This document shows positions 1 to 8,222 of a stretch of DNA of 64,000 nt, in pieces (the stretch's first letter is position 1; each line of letters begins with the position of its first letter). The position numbers and the translations under genes were made by a program. The notes under the pieces are model-generated. The model had not been told where the DNA came from and did no database searches. It saw nothing but the letters and a program-made list of their open reading frames with translations. This stretch comes from Dactylosporangium vinaceum (GTDB lineage: Bacteria; Actinomycetota; Actinomycetes; Mycobacteriales; Micromonosporaceae), in assembly GCF_019904175.1 (NCBI RefSeq), contig NZ_CP061913.1, positions 9,672,001-9,736,000 of the forward strand. Direction: 5' to 3'.

Positions 1-766
1 CGGGCGGAGTTGACGGCGTCGCCTTCGGTTCGTTCGGCCGATCAACGCGCCGATGGCCTGCCGTGGGCGCGAATCGCCTTGCGCGGGTGCCTGCTATGGC
101 GGGCGAGGCTCGGCGGCTTTGGGCACGCCGCACGCCGAGCGCGTTTTCGACTGCGCCGCGCGCCGAGCGCGTTTTTTGGGTTACGCCGCTCGTTTTGGGT
201 TACGCCGCTCGCTGATCCTGCGTCGGCGGGGTGCGCCGGTGGCTTTGTGCGGTCCTTGCAGGGCTTGTTCGGGTCGCGCCAGGTCCTTGCGCGACCCTGT
301 GTGCGTCTGGCAATACCTGCTTAGGGCCCACCGCTCGACGTTAGCCCAGCGCCCACGGCTCACCGCTGATCCACGCTCGCCGCCAGTCCAGCGCGCGCAC
401 GGCCCACCGCCTGCGCACGCTCGACGCTCGCCGGCCGCCGCCGCCAACGCTCGCCGTTAGTCCAGCGCACTCACGGCTGACCGCTTGCCCGCGCTCGACG
501 CTTGCCGACCGTCCGCCGCTGACCCCCACGCTCGACGCTAGCCCACCGGCCGCCGCCCATCGCTTGCCCGCGCTCGACGCTTGCCGACCGTCCGCCGCTG
601 ACCCCGTGCTCGGCGCTGGCTCGCCGGCCGGCGCCCATCGCTTGGGCGCGCCTCAGCGCTTGCCGACCGGCCCTGGGTCTGCGCGCTGCGCCGGAGCGAC
701 GGAAGTGGCGTGGTGCGGTGGCTGATGGGCGGGCGGGGAGTGGGTGGGGGCGGTGGGGTTGTGCGG
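1..766. other. Gene-free, repeat-rich stretch
   Basis: I find no convincing gene here. Open frames exist on both strands but their translations are arginine- and alanine-rich and have no recognisable start context or domain. The sequence is built from degenerate copies of a 'cgctcgacgctagccca' type core from about 330 onward, and of 'gccgagcgcgtttt' and 'gggttacgccgctcg' near 130-215. It may be the decayed end of something that begins to the left of the window, or simply repeat expansion downstream of purC. Confidence 0.6.
482..690. repeat. 79-bp tandem repeat, about 2.5 copies
   Basis: A 45-nt block beginning cgcttgcccgcgctcgacgc is present identically at 482-526 and 561-605, giving a 79-bp period. 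A third, diverged copy begins at about 639. The identity of the first two copies implies recent duplication. Confidence 0.8.
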
Positions 767-1597
767 TTACCAGGTTGTGCCGGTCAGGCGTTCGTAGACT
801 TCGATGTAGCGGGCTCGGGTTCGGGCTATCACTGGTTCGGGGATCTCGGGGCCGGGGGCGGTTTTGTTCCAGCCGTGCTCCAGGGACCAGTCTCGGACGC
901 TCTGCTTGTCGAAGGAGAACTGGGGGCGGCCCGGTTCCCAGTCGGCGGCCGGCCAGAAGCGGGAGGAGTCGGGGGTCAGGACCTCGTCGGCCAGGAAGAG
1001 GGTGCCGTCGGCGGTTCGGCCGAACTCCAGCTTCGTGTCGGCCACGATGATGCCGCGCTCGGCGGCTATGGCGGCGCCCTGGGAGTACACCCGGAGCGTC
1101 AGGTCCTGGAGCTCTTCGGCCAGGTCCTTGCCCAGCTCGGCGCGGACGTCGTCAAGGGTGATGAACTCGTCGTGCTCGCCGACCGGGGCCTTCGTCGTGG
1201 GCGTGAAGATGGGGGCCGGGAGGCGGGAGCCCTCCACCAGGCCCGGTGGGAGCGGGACGCCGGCTACCTGGGCGCTGCTGCGGTACTCCGAGAGGCCGTG
1301 GCCCACCAGGTAGCCGCGCGCGATGCACTCGACGGGGAGCATGTTCAGGCGGCGGCAGCGGATGGCTCGGCCGGCGAACTCGGCCGGGACGTCCGTTGCG
1401 GAGATGACGTGGTTGGGGACGATGCCGGACAGCTGGTCGAACCACCACAGGGAGAGGCGGGTGAGGACCGCGCCCTTGTCGGGGATCGGGGTCGGCAGGA
1501 CCACGTCGTAGACGGAGATGCGGTCGGTGGCGACGAGGATCAGATCGTCGCCGTCGGCGTAGACGTCACGAACCTTGCCCGAGTGCAGGAGTTCCAC
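767..1597 (-). CDS. purC: Phosphoribosylaminoimidazole-succinocarboxamide synthase
   Basis: SAICAR synthetase of de novo purine synthesis. It joins CAIR and aspartate with ATP, in the cytoplasm. The 276-residue product opens with ELLHSGKVRDVY, the usual PurC N-terminus, and carries family signatures such as LPVECIARGYLVGHG and IIVADTKLEFG. The frame is open further upstream, but that part has no PurC similarity. I chose GTG at 1597 because a TAGGCT box (1605-1610) lies exactly 7 nt upstream and there is no Shine-Dalgarno, so the mRNA is probably leaderless. The divergent hydrolase at 1662 shares this 64-bp promoter region. Length is slightly short but within range for the family. Confidence 0.95.
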   Translation of the reverse strand: MELLHSGKVRDVYADGDDLILVATDRISVYDVVLPTPIPDKGAVLTRLSLWWFDQLSGIVPNHVISATDVPAEFAGRAIRCRRLNMLPVECIARGYLVGHGLSEYRSSAQVAGVPLPPGLVEGSRLPAPIFTPTTKAPVGEHDEFITLDDVRAELGKDLAEELQDLTLRVYSQGAAIAAERGIIVADTKLEFGRTADGTLFLADEVLTPDSSRFWPAADWEPGRPQFSFDKQSVRDWSLEHGWNKTAPGPEIPEPVIARTRARYIEVYERLTGTTW

Positions 1598-1661
1598 AAG
1601 CTGGAGCCTATCGGAGCACGGTAGCGTGAGCTGCGTCACGACGTCGTGAGTGGAGGTCCCC

Positions 1662-2264
1662 ATGCCCATCGATCCGACCAAGACCGCCATCGTCCTCATC
1701 GAGTACCAGAACGATTTCGTCTCCGAAGGTGGGGCGTTCCACGGCGCCGTGCAGGGCGTCATGGAGAAGACCGACATGATGGCGAACACCCGCAAGGCGG
1801 TGGCCGCCGCGCGGGCGGCCGGGGTGACGATCATCCACGTGCCTATCACGTTCGCGGCCGGGTACAACGAGATCACGGCGCACCCGTACGGGATTCTGAA
1901 GGGTGTCGTGGACGGCAACGCGTTCGTGAAGGGCGAGTGGGGCGCGCAGATCGTCGACGAGCTGGCGCCCCAGGCGGGGGACATCGTGGTCGAGGGCAAG
2001 CGGGGGCTCGACACGTTCGCCAGCACCAATCTCGACTTCATCCTGCGCAGCAAGGGCATCACGACGATCGCGATCGGCGGGTTCCTGACCAACTGCTGCG
2101 TCGAGTCGACCATGCGGACCGGTTACGAGCACGGGTATCAGGTCATCACCCTCCAGGACTGTGTCGCGGCGACGTCACAGGAGGAGCACGACAACGCGCT
2201 CAAGTACGACTTCCCGATGTTCTCGACGCCCATGTCCGCCGCCGATTTCGCCGGACAGCTCTGA
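1662..2264 (+). CDS. Isochorismatase-like cysteine hydrolase
   Basis: A 200-residue member of the isochorismatase/nicotinamidase fold. The expected catalytic Lys lies in VEGKRGLDTF and the nucleophile Cys in FLTNCCVESTMR. The usual Asp of the D-x-QNDF motif is Glu here (LIEYQNDF), so the triad is Glu-Lys-Cys. This variant recurs in one uncharacterised subfamily (recalled, not checked), and the substrate cannot be read from sequence. I start at ATG 1662 because GGAGG sits at 1652-1656. An in-frame GTG at 1650 would lie on the wrong side of that site. It is divergent from purC and convergent with the ABC permease, separated from it by a minisatellite. Confidence 0.85.
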   Translation: MPIDPTKTAIVLIEYQNDFVSEGGAFHGAVQGVMEKTDMMANTRKAVAAARAAGVTIIHVPITFAAGYNEITAHPYGILKGVVDGNAFVKGEWGAQIVDELAPQAGDIVVEGKRGLDTFASTNLDFILRSKGITTIAIGGFLTNCCVESTMRTGYEHGYQVITLQDCVAATSQEEHDNALKYDFPMFSTPMSAADFAGQL

Positions 2265-2266
2265 GC

Positions 2267-2380
2267 GAACCGGCTGGCGCAGAACAAACCGGCCGGCGCA
2301 AAGCAATCCGGCCGGCGTAGGGCCATCCGGCCAGCGCAAAGCAAACCGGCCGGCGCTGAGCGCGCTGGCCGGCGCTACGA
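2267..2380. repeat. 19-bp minisatellite, six units
   Basis: Six consecutive 19-bp units of consensus aaaccggccggcgcaaagc fill the gap between the convergent hydrolase and ABC permease genes: 2267-2285, 2286-2304, 2305-2323, 2324-2342, 2343-2361 and 2362-2380. The last unit is diverged and covers the permease stop codon at 2375-2377. Each unit holds a CCGGCCGG-like palindrome, so transcripts from either side could fold. Confidence 0.9.
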
Positions 2381-3115
2381 CACGCGGTAGAAGCGGATCG
2401 CCAGGCCGCCGGCGAGCAGGAAGCCGGCGGCCAGCACCGCCAGGTGCTGCGGGTGCGGGAAGTCGCCCGCCCATGCGGCCTGGATCGCCTGGCGGAACGC
2501 GCCGAGCGGGGTGAAGTCGCCGATGCGGCGCAGGGTGGCGGGCATCCACTCGACCGGGACGTACAGGCCGGCGAAGAAGGCCGACGGGAACCACAGGGCC
2601 AGGGCGTAGCCGGTGGCCGCCTTCGCGCTGCCCGCGACGGCCGACACCAGCAGGCCGATCGGGAAGAGCCCGAGGACGCCGAGCACGAACGTCGGGATCA
2701 CCAGGGCCAGGTTCGGCAGGTGCATGTCCAGCGCGGCCACGCCGATGACGAGCGTCAGGACGATCGAGAGCAGTACCACCCCGACGTTGAGGACGAGCTG
2801 GGCGCCGAGCATGACGGCCGGCCGCACCGGGGTCGTGGCGAAGCGGCGCAGGATGCCCTTCTCGCGGTACGTGGCCAGGACGACCGGCAGCATGAAGAAC
2901 GCCACCATCGCCATCGACACCATGATGGACATCGACGGGATGACGGTGTCGATGCCGCGGTGGCCGCCGAGGGCCGGGTCGGCCTCGTGGGCGCTGCCGG
3001 GCAGGCCGAAGATGACGAGCAGGGCGGCCGGTAGCAGGATGGTGAACGCCGGGCCGGCGATCTCCCGGAGCATGAGCTTCGCCTCGATCACGGTGAGGCG
3101 GGTCAGGGCGCGCAT
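2375..3115 (-). CDS. ABC-2 type exporter permease
   Basis: A 246-residue integral membrane protein with about six hydrophobic segments and the ABC-2 transporter pattern. A first segment near residue 22 is followed by a long loop, then segments around 75, 105, 140, 170 and 230. It would form the membrane half of an exporter with the ATPase at 3103-3999. The ATG at 3115 lies inside the last codons of the ATPase gene (13-nt overlap), so the two are translationally coupled. The cargo is unknown. Pairs of this kind in actinomycetes often export lipids, antibiotics or peptides and sit beside a two-component system, as here. Confidence 0.88.
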   Translation of the reverse strand: MRALTRLTVIEAKLMLREIAGPAFTILLPAALLVIFGLPGSAHEADPALGGHRGIDTVIPSMSIMVSMAMVAFFMLPVVLATYREKGILRRFATTPVRPAVMLGAQLVLNVGVVLLSIVLTLVIGVAALDMHLPNLALVIPTFVLGVLGLFPIGLLVSAVAGSAKAATGYALALWFPSAFFAGLYVPVEWMPATLRRIGDFTPLGAFRQAIQAAWAGDFPHPQHLAVLAAGFLLAGGLAIRFYRVS

Positions 3116-3999
3116 GTCAGCTCCACGAACGCCGATTCGAGGTCGGCCTGGACGATGTTCAGGGCCAGGGGTACGACGTGCAGCGCGGCGAGGGCCGTGG
3201 ACACCTCGTGGGCCAGGTTGCCGCGGCCCTGCACGGTCCACATGCCGTCCTCGACGCTTGTCGCGGTGACTCCCGGTACACCCGCCAAGGCTTGTGCATC
3301 CAATGGCCCGGACGGCCGGAACGTGACGGTGACGCCGCCGGGGACTCGACGGATCAGCCCTTGCGGGGTGTCGACGGCGACGGTGCGGCCCCTGTCGATG
3401 ACGGCGATGCGGTCGCACAGCCGCTCGGCCTCGTCCATGAAGTGGGTGACGAGCAGCACCGTCACGCCGCTGTCGCGCACGTCGGCGATCAGCCGCCAGG
3501 TGTCGTGCCGGGCCTGCGGGTCGAGCCCGGTGGTGAGCTCGTCGAGCACCGCGACCTCGGGTGAGCCGACGAGCGACAGCGCGATCGACAGCCGTTGTTT
3601 CTGACCCCCCGAGAGTTTCTTGTACGTCCGGCCGCCGTGCCCGGCCAGCCCGAGGCGCTCGAGCAGCGGGCCCGGAGCGGCCGGGCGCTCGTAGAAGGAG
3701 GCGAACAGGCCCATCGCCTCGTCGACCCGGATCCGGTCCGGCAGCTGCGACTCCTGCAGCTGCACGCCGAGCCGCTGGCGTACGTCCGGGTCGCGGGGGT
3801 CGCGGCCGAGGACGGTGACCGATCCGGCGTCGGGCCGGCGCAGTCCCTCGATGCACTCGACTGTCGTCGTCTTGCCGGCGCCGTTGCGCCCGATGATGCC
3901 GAAGATCTCGCCGCGCTCGACGGTGAAGGACACGTCGCGGACGGCCTCGTGGTCGCCGTAGCGCTTCTGGAGTTGCCGTACTTCGATGACCGCTGTCAT
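3103..3999 (-). CDS. ABC exporter ATP-binding protein
   Basis: A 298-residue ATPase of the drug-exporter (DrrA-like) class. Walker A is GRNGAGKTT, the Q-loop follows at VQLQESQLP, the signature is LSGGQKQRLS, Walker B is VAVLDELTTGLD and the H-loop is VTHFMDEAE. A C-terminal extension of about 80 residues follows the nucleotide-binding domain, as is common in this group. I start at ATG 3999, preceded by AGGA eight nt upstream. An in-frame GTG at 4020 adds seven residues of no apparent value. It is divergent from the sensor kinase at 4125, which suggests that the kinase/regulator pair controls this exporter. Confidence 0.92.
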   Translation of the reverse strand: MTAVIEVRQLQKRYGDHEAVRDVSFTVERGEIFGIIGRNGAGKTTTVECIEGLRRPDAGSVTVLGRDPRDPDVRQRLGVQLQESQLPDRIRVDEAMGLFASFYERPAAPGPLLERLGLAGHGGRTYKKLSGGQKQRLSIALSLVGSPEVAVLDELTTGLDPQARHDTWRLIADVRDSGVTVLLVTHFMDEAERLCDRIAVIDRGRTVAVDTPQGLIRRVPGGVTVTFRPSGPLDAQALAGVPGVTATSVEDGMWTVQGRGNLAHEVSTALAALHVVPLALNIVQADLESAFVELTCAP

Positions 4000-4124
4000 G
4001 CGCTTATCCTGGGCCGGCACCGGACCGGGCAGAATGACGCTGGATGCCGGGGCCGGGGTGCAGTTATCTGCACCCCGTCGGGCAGCCAGGTCCGATGTGC
4101 CGCGGCGACGGGGAGGCGAGGCTC

Positions 4125-5909
4125 GTGGGTATGTCGTACCCGAGGGCGCTCGCCCGTAGCCTGCTCCTGCTCGCGCTGGTCCCGGTGGTGCTCGTCCAGC
4201 TGGTGGCCACCGTGGTGCCGGCGGTGGTGGTCCTGGTCCACCCGGGCATCGCGGTTCGCCGGCTGACCGGCCGGTGGCGGGCGATGTTCGGCCGGTGGCT
4301 GGGCCGGGAGATCCCGGTGCCGTATGCGCCGGAGCCGGGGCCGCCGCAGCCGGACGAGGAGGGGCTGTACCGCCACGACTCGCAGCTGTACCGCTCGCCG
4401 CGCCTGCCCGCCTACCTGGCCAAGGTGGACTGGTTCGCCAAGGACCCGGCGCTCGCCCGCGATGTGCAGTGGATGGCGCTGTTCCCCTTCGTCGTGCTGC
4501 TGATCGTGCCCCTCGGGCTGCCGGTCGCGCCGTGGGCGGTGCGCGCGGTCGCGGCGTGGAGCGCGTGCCTGCTGAAGCCCGGGGCGGCGCGGAAGGCCGG
4601 CGGCCGGCGGACCGACCGGGTGCTGCTGGCGTGGGCCCGCCTCGGTCTCCTGGTCGTGTGCGCCGCCGTGCAGCTGGTGCTGTTCGGGATCACCCTCGTC
4701 CTGTTCACGTTCGGCTTCGGGCTCGGCCTGATCTTCCTGATCCCGCTCGGGCTGACGCACATGCGCTGGCTGCTCAACCTGCGCCGGTCCTACGCGTCCT
4801 GGGGCGGGGTCACCATCGAGCGGCCGTACGCCCCGCCGCGCGAGCCCGAGCTGCGCCCGGACGGGCTGTTCCGGGTGAACAACACGTTGTACAAGACCGA
4901 GAACATGGCGAAGTTCAACGCGCACTGGCAGTGGGTCTGGCACGACCCGGCCTCGTGGCGCGACCTGTCGTTCCTGGTCGTCGACGCGAGCGTCACCGGC
5001 GTCATCGCGGGCCTGCCGGTGGTCGCCGGGATCTACGGCGCCTGGGGCCTGGCCCTGCCGTGGGTGTGGACGCAGGCCTTCGGGGCCGAGTGGAGCCGGT
5101 GGTACGGCGCGTTCTTCGGCGACCGCACCCTCGGGCTCCTCGTCGGGGTCGGCCTCGTCGCCGCCGCCCTGGCCGCGGCCCAGCCGGCGCTGCGGATGGT
5201 GTCCGGCTGGACGCAGGGGCTGCTGAAGCCCACGGCGAAGGAGGAGCTGCGGCGGCGGGTCGAGCGGCTCACGCAGACCCGGGCCGACGCCGTCGACGCC
5301 CAGGCGGCCGAGGTCCGGCGGATCGAGCGCGACCTGCACGACGGGGCGCAGGCCCGGCTCATCTCGGTCGGGCTCACGCTCGGCGCGATCGAGCGGCTCA
5401 TGGACACCGACCCGGCCAAGGCCCGCCAGCTCGTCGCCCAGGCCCGGGAGACGTCGCAGACGGCCCTGACCGAGCTGCGCGACCTGGTCCGCGGCATCCA
5501 CCCGCCGGTGCTGTCCGAGCGTGGGCTGCCCGACGCCGTCCGCGCTCTCGCCCTGGACACCGCGGCGGACGTCACCGTCACCGGCCGGCTCGAGGGGCGC
5601 CTGGCCGCGCCTGTCGAGTCGGCGGCGTACTTCGCGGTCAGCGAGCTGCTGGCCAACGCCGTCCGGCACGGCCGGGCGGCGGCGGTGGCCGTGGACATCC
5701 GCCACGTCGGCGGCGTGCTGCGCATCCGGGTCACCGACGACGGCGGCGGCGGTGCTGACCCGTCCCGCGGGACGGGGCTGCGCGGGATCGAGCGGCGGTT
5801 GGGTACCTTCGACGGAACGCTCGCCATGGACTCCCCCGCCGGCGGGCCGACCGTCGCCTCGCTGGAGCTGCCGTGCGCGTTGTTCTCGCCGAAGACCTCT
5901 ACCTCCTGA
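4125..5909 (+). CDS. NarL-type sensor histidine kinase
   Basis: A 594-residue membrane sensor kinase. An N-terminal hydrophobic segment and two further membrane blocks (about residues 105-210 and 280-360) look like two copies of the actinobacterial 'sensor' membrane domain. Then come a linker, a HisKA_3 dimerisation/phosphoacceptor segment (RIERDLHDGAQARL, His at about residue 405) and a HATPase domain with SELLANAVRHG and DDGGGG. GTG at 4125 is chosen because GGAGG lies 8 nt upstream; ATG 4131 is the alternative. The 3' end overlaps the response regulator by 37 nt. The signal is unknown. Context with the divergent ABC exporter suggests envelope or drug stress. Confidence 0.92.
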   Translation: MGMSYPRALARSLLLLALVPVVLVQLVATVVPAVVVLVHPGIAVRRLTGRWRAMFGRWLGREIPVPYAPEPGPPQPDEEGLYRHDSQLYRSPRLPAYLAKVDWFAKDPALARDVQWMALFPFVVLLIVPLGLPVAPWAVRAVAAWSACLLKPGAARKAGGRRTDRVLLAWARLGLLVVCAAVQLVLFGITLVLFTFGFGLGLIFLIPLGLTHMRWLLNLRRSYASWGGVTIERPYAPPREPELRPDGLFRVNNTLYKTENMAKFNAHWQWVWHDPASWRDLSFLVVDASVTGVIAGLPVVAGIYGAWGLALPWVWTQAFGAEWSRWYGAFFGDRTLGLLVGVGLVAAALAAAQPALRMVSGWTQGLLKPTAKEELRRRVERLTQTRADAVDAQAAEVRRIERDLHDGAQARLISVGLTLGAIERLMDTDPAKARQLVAQARETSQTALTELRDLVRGIHPPVLSERGLPDAVRALALDTAADVTVTGRLEGRLAAPVESAAYFAVSELLANAVRHGRAAAVAVDIRHVGGVLRIRVTDDGGGGADPSRGTGLRGIERRLGTFDGTLAMDSPAGGPTVASLELPCALFSPKTSTS

Positions 5910-6514
5910 GGGACGGCATGGTCCTGCTGCTGCAGAGCCACGGGTTCGAGATCGTGGCGGCGGTGGACACGGGCCCGGCGCTGCTGGAGGCCCTGCTGTC
6001 GCACCGGCCGGACGTCGCCGTCGTGGATGTGCGGCTCCCGCCGTCGTTCACCGACGAGGGTCTGCAGGCGGCTCTCGCCGCGCGGCGGGAGGTACCCGGG
6101 CTGCCGGTGCTCGTCCTGTCGCAGCACGTGGAGCAGTTGTACGCGCGGGAGCTGCTGGCGGACGGGACGGGGGCGGTGGGGTACCTGCTGAAGGACCGGG
6201 TCTTCAACGCGGACCAGTTCATCGATGCGGTACGGCGGGTGGCCGCGGGCGGCACCGTGATGGACCCCTCGGTGATCGCGAAGCTCGTGGCCCGGCCCCC
6301 GCAGCAGACGGGGTCGCTCACCCCGCGGGAGCGCGAGGTCCTGACCCTGATGGCCGAGGGCCGGTCGAACGCGGCGATCGCGAAGCAGCTGTTCCTGTCG
6401 GAGAGCGCGGTGAACAAGCACATCGCGAGCATCTTCGGGAAGCTCAACCTGCCGGTCTCGGACGACGACAACCGCCGGGTGTTGGCGGTTCTGGCGTATT
6501 TGCAGGGTTCCTGA
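5873..6514 (+). CDS. LuxR/NarL-family response regulator
   Basis: A 213-residue two-component regulator. The receiver domain has the acidic pair ED at residues 7-8, the phosphoacceptor Asp52 in VVDVRLPP and the conserved Lys in GYLLKDR. The C-terminal helix-turn-helix begins at LTPREREVLTLMAEG and has the usual NAAIAKQLFLSESAVNKHI recognition region. GTG 5873 is preceded by GGAG at good spacing and lies within the end of the kinase gene, so the two are coupled. Its likely partner is the kinase upstream and its likely target is the divergent ABC-2 exporter operon. Confidence 0.94.
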   Translation: MRVVLAEDLYLLRDGMVLLLQSHGFEIVAAVDTGPALLEALLSHRPDVAVVDVRLPPSFTDEGLQAALAARREVPGLPVLVLSQHVEQLYARELLADGTGAVGYLLKDRVFNADQFIDAVRRVAAGGTVMDPSVIAKLVARPPQQTGSLTPREREVLTLMAEGRSNAAIAKQLFLSESAVNKHIASIFGKLNLPVSDDDNRRVLAVLAYLQGS

Positions 6515-6530
6515 CGGTACGTTGGTGTTT

Positions 6531-7106
6531 GTGGGGCTTCTCGTCGCCGCGATCCTCGCCGTGCTGGTCGCCGGGGGCGCCGTCTACCTCGGCTGGGCCG
6601 CGCTGCAGGCCGCCCACCGGGCCATGGGCGCGGTCGGGGAGCTGATCGCGCAGTACCGCCTGGCCGACGACCGCCGCGACGCCGAGCGGGTGTGCGCGTG
6701 GGCGGTAAGCGAACGCGAGACCTTCGAGAAGATCATCACGCGGGGCGTCGTCGGCGCGGCCGTGCGCAACGCCGGCCAGAGCCCGGTCTACGACGTCGAG
6801 ATCGTCTTCACCGACCCGCCGGCCGCCTGGACCGCGATCCGCCGGGTGCGCATCGTGCCGCCTTCGGAGCAGCCCGAGGTGTACGCCGGCTTCGATCAGG
6901 AGTCCACCGACGGTCCGGTGGAGCGGGACCGGATCAACGATGACGGGACCATCCGGCTGGCGCCCTCGGCGGACATGCATGTCGAGCTGCGGTTCACCGA
7001 CGCCCGGGGGCGGCGGTGGCAGCGCGACGACCAGGGGCGCCTCAACGTCCTGGCCGAGAACGTGGCGCGGGCGGCCGCCCCGGTCTCGGAGTCCTCGGCG
7101 GCCTGA
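6531..7106 (+). CDS. Single-pass membrane protein, unknown function
   Basis: I do not recognise this family. The product (about 191 residues) opens with one strong transmembrane helix (GLLVAAILAVLVAGGAVYLG), followed by a soluble region predicted to be mixed alpha/beta. It contains VRNAGQSPVYDVEIVF, a phrase typical of small beta-sandwich domains. A TACGTT box at 6518-6523 stands 7 nt before GTG 6531, pointing to a leaderless start there. TTG 6522 and GTG 6525 are alternatives. It follows the response regulator by 16 nt but probably has its own promoter, and it ends 5 nt from the convergent ROK kinase. Confidence 0.7.
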   Translation: MGLLVAAILAVLVAGGAVYLGWAALQAAHRAMGAVGELIAQYRLADDRRDAERVCAWAVSERETFEKIITRGVVGAAVRNAGQSPVYDVEIVFTDPPAAWTAIRRVRIVPPSEQPEVYAGFDQESTDGPVERDRINDDGTIRLAPSADMHVELRFTDARGRRWQRDDQGRLNVLAENVARAAAPVSESSAA

Positions 7107-7111
7107 GCGGG

Positions 7112-8137
7112 TCAGGCCACGACGGTGCCGGCGGCGGCGATCGCGGCGCCGCGGGCGCCGGCCATGTCGCGCTCGGGGACCAGCGCGAACTCCGCGACCT
7201 TCACCTGCTCCTCGCGCAGCAGCGTGTGCTCGCGGATGCGGGCCAGGAACCAGTCGCGGAAGTGGGGGGCGGCCTCCACGACGCCGCCGCCGACGAAGTA
7301 GCAGTCGGGGTCGGTGAAGTTGGCGGCGATGGTGAAGAGGCGGCCCAGGCCCATCGCCTGCTGCTCGAAGATCTTCAGCGCCAGGCCGTCGCCCTGCTCG
7401 GCGTAGGAGCGGACCTGCTTCGCGGCGGACTTCAGGGAGTCGGCGCCGTGCAGGGGGTGGTCGGGGAAGCGGGTCAGCCAGTAGGGCAGGAGGTTGCGCA
7501 CGATGCCGGTCAGGGAGGCGACGCTCTCCACGTCGCCCAGGAAGCCGCAGCCGCAGGACGGGAGGGGCTGGCCCTCTTCGAGCAGGCCGTGCATGGGGAT
7601 GTGGACGTGGCCGAGCTCGCCGGCCATCCCGGCGGCGCCCTTGATGACGCGGCCCTGCTCGATGACGCCGCCGCCCAGGCCGGTGCCGACGATTGCGGAG
7701 ATCGACGACTTGGCGTCGGCGGCCGGGCCGAAGTGCACGTGGTGGGCGTAGAGGGCGGCCGCGTTGCCGTCGTTGTTGTAGACGACGGGCAGGCCCAGGC
7801 GGGCCTCCAGGGCGCCGCGGAAGTCGTAGCCCCACCAGGCCGGCTGGGAGAAGTTCGTCGCGCCCTTGGAGGAGATGACGCCGTCGGCGCTGGCCGGGCC
7901 GGGGGTGTCGAGGCCGACGGCGACGACGCGGGAGCGCTCGACCTTCGTCACGGCGAGGATGTTGTCGAACGCACCGGCCAGCGACTCGATCGCCGCCTCC
8001 GGGCCCTCGAGCACCCGGCTCGGCACCTCGACGAGTCCGTCCACGAGGAACGAGCCCGCGTGGTCGAGTACCGTCGCGTTGTTCGCGGTGCCGCCGTTGT
8101 CCAGTCCGACGACGACCCAGTCCTTCGCGTTCACCAT
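7112..8137 (-). CDS. ROK-family sugar kinase
   Basis: A 341-residue ROK protein without a DNA-binding domain, so a kinase (glucokinase or N-acylhexosamine kinase type) rather than a repressor. The phosphate-binding segment is GLDNGGTANNATV, the second glycine motif is AIVGTGLGGGVI, and the catalytic Asp is expected in NNDGNAAAL. The zinc motif reads CGCGFLGDVE: the first two cysteines are present and the usual third Cys is Asp. ATG 8137 has AGGGAG eight nt upstream. The substrate cannot be assigned. It is divergent from the SoxR-box oxidoreductase. Confidence 0.85.
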   Translation of the reverse strand: MVNAKDWVVVGLDNGGTANNATVLDHAGSFLVDGLVEVPSRVLEGPEAAIESLAGAFDNILAVTKVERSRVVAVGLDTPGPASADGVISSKGATNFSQPAWWGYDFRGALEARLGLPVVYNNDGNAAALYAHHVHFGPAADAKSSISAIVGTGLGGGVIEQGRVIKGAAGMAGELGHVHIPMHGLLEEGQPLPSCGCGFLGDVESVASLTGIVRNLLPYWLTRFPDHPLHGADSLKSAAKQVRSYAEQGDGLALKIFEQQAMGLGRLFTIAANFTDPDCYFVGGGVVEAAPHFRDWFLARIREHTLLREEQVKVAEFALVPERDMAGARGAAIAAAGTVVA

Positions 8138-8183
8138 GGTCCGACTCCCTGTAGTGCCTCCGGCGCGGTTGCACCCTAACGCA

Positions 8184-8222
8184 TTGACCTGAAGTGCGCT
8201 TGAGGTCGCAGAGTGCTTGACC
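8184..8222 (+). promoter_or_regulatory. SoxR-box promoter of the oxidoreductase-pirin pair
   Basis: TTGACC (8184-8189) and CAGAGT (8209-8214) are separated by 19 bp, the overlong spacer typical of MerR-family promoters. Centred in the spacer is CTGAAGTGCGCTTGAG (8189-8204), matching CTCAA-N5-CTTGAG at all but one position. The start ATG lies 8 nt after the -10 box, so the transcript is probably leaderless. Confidence 0.85.
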
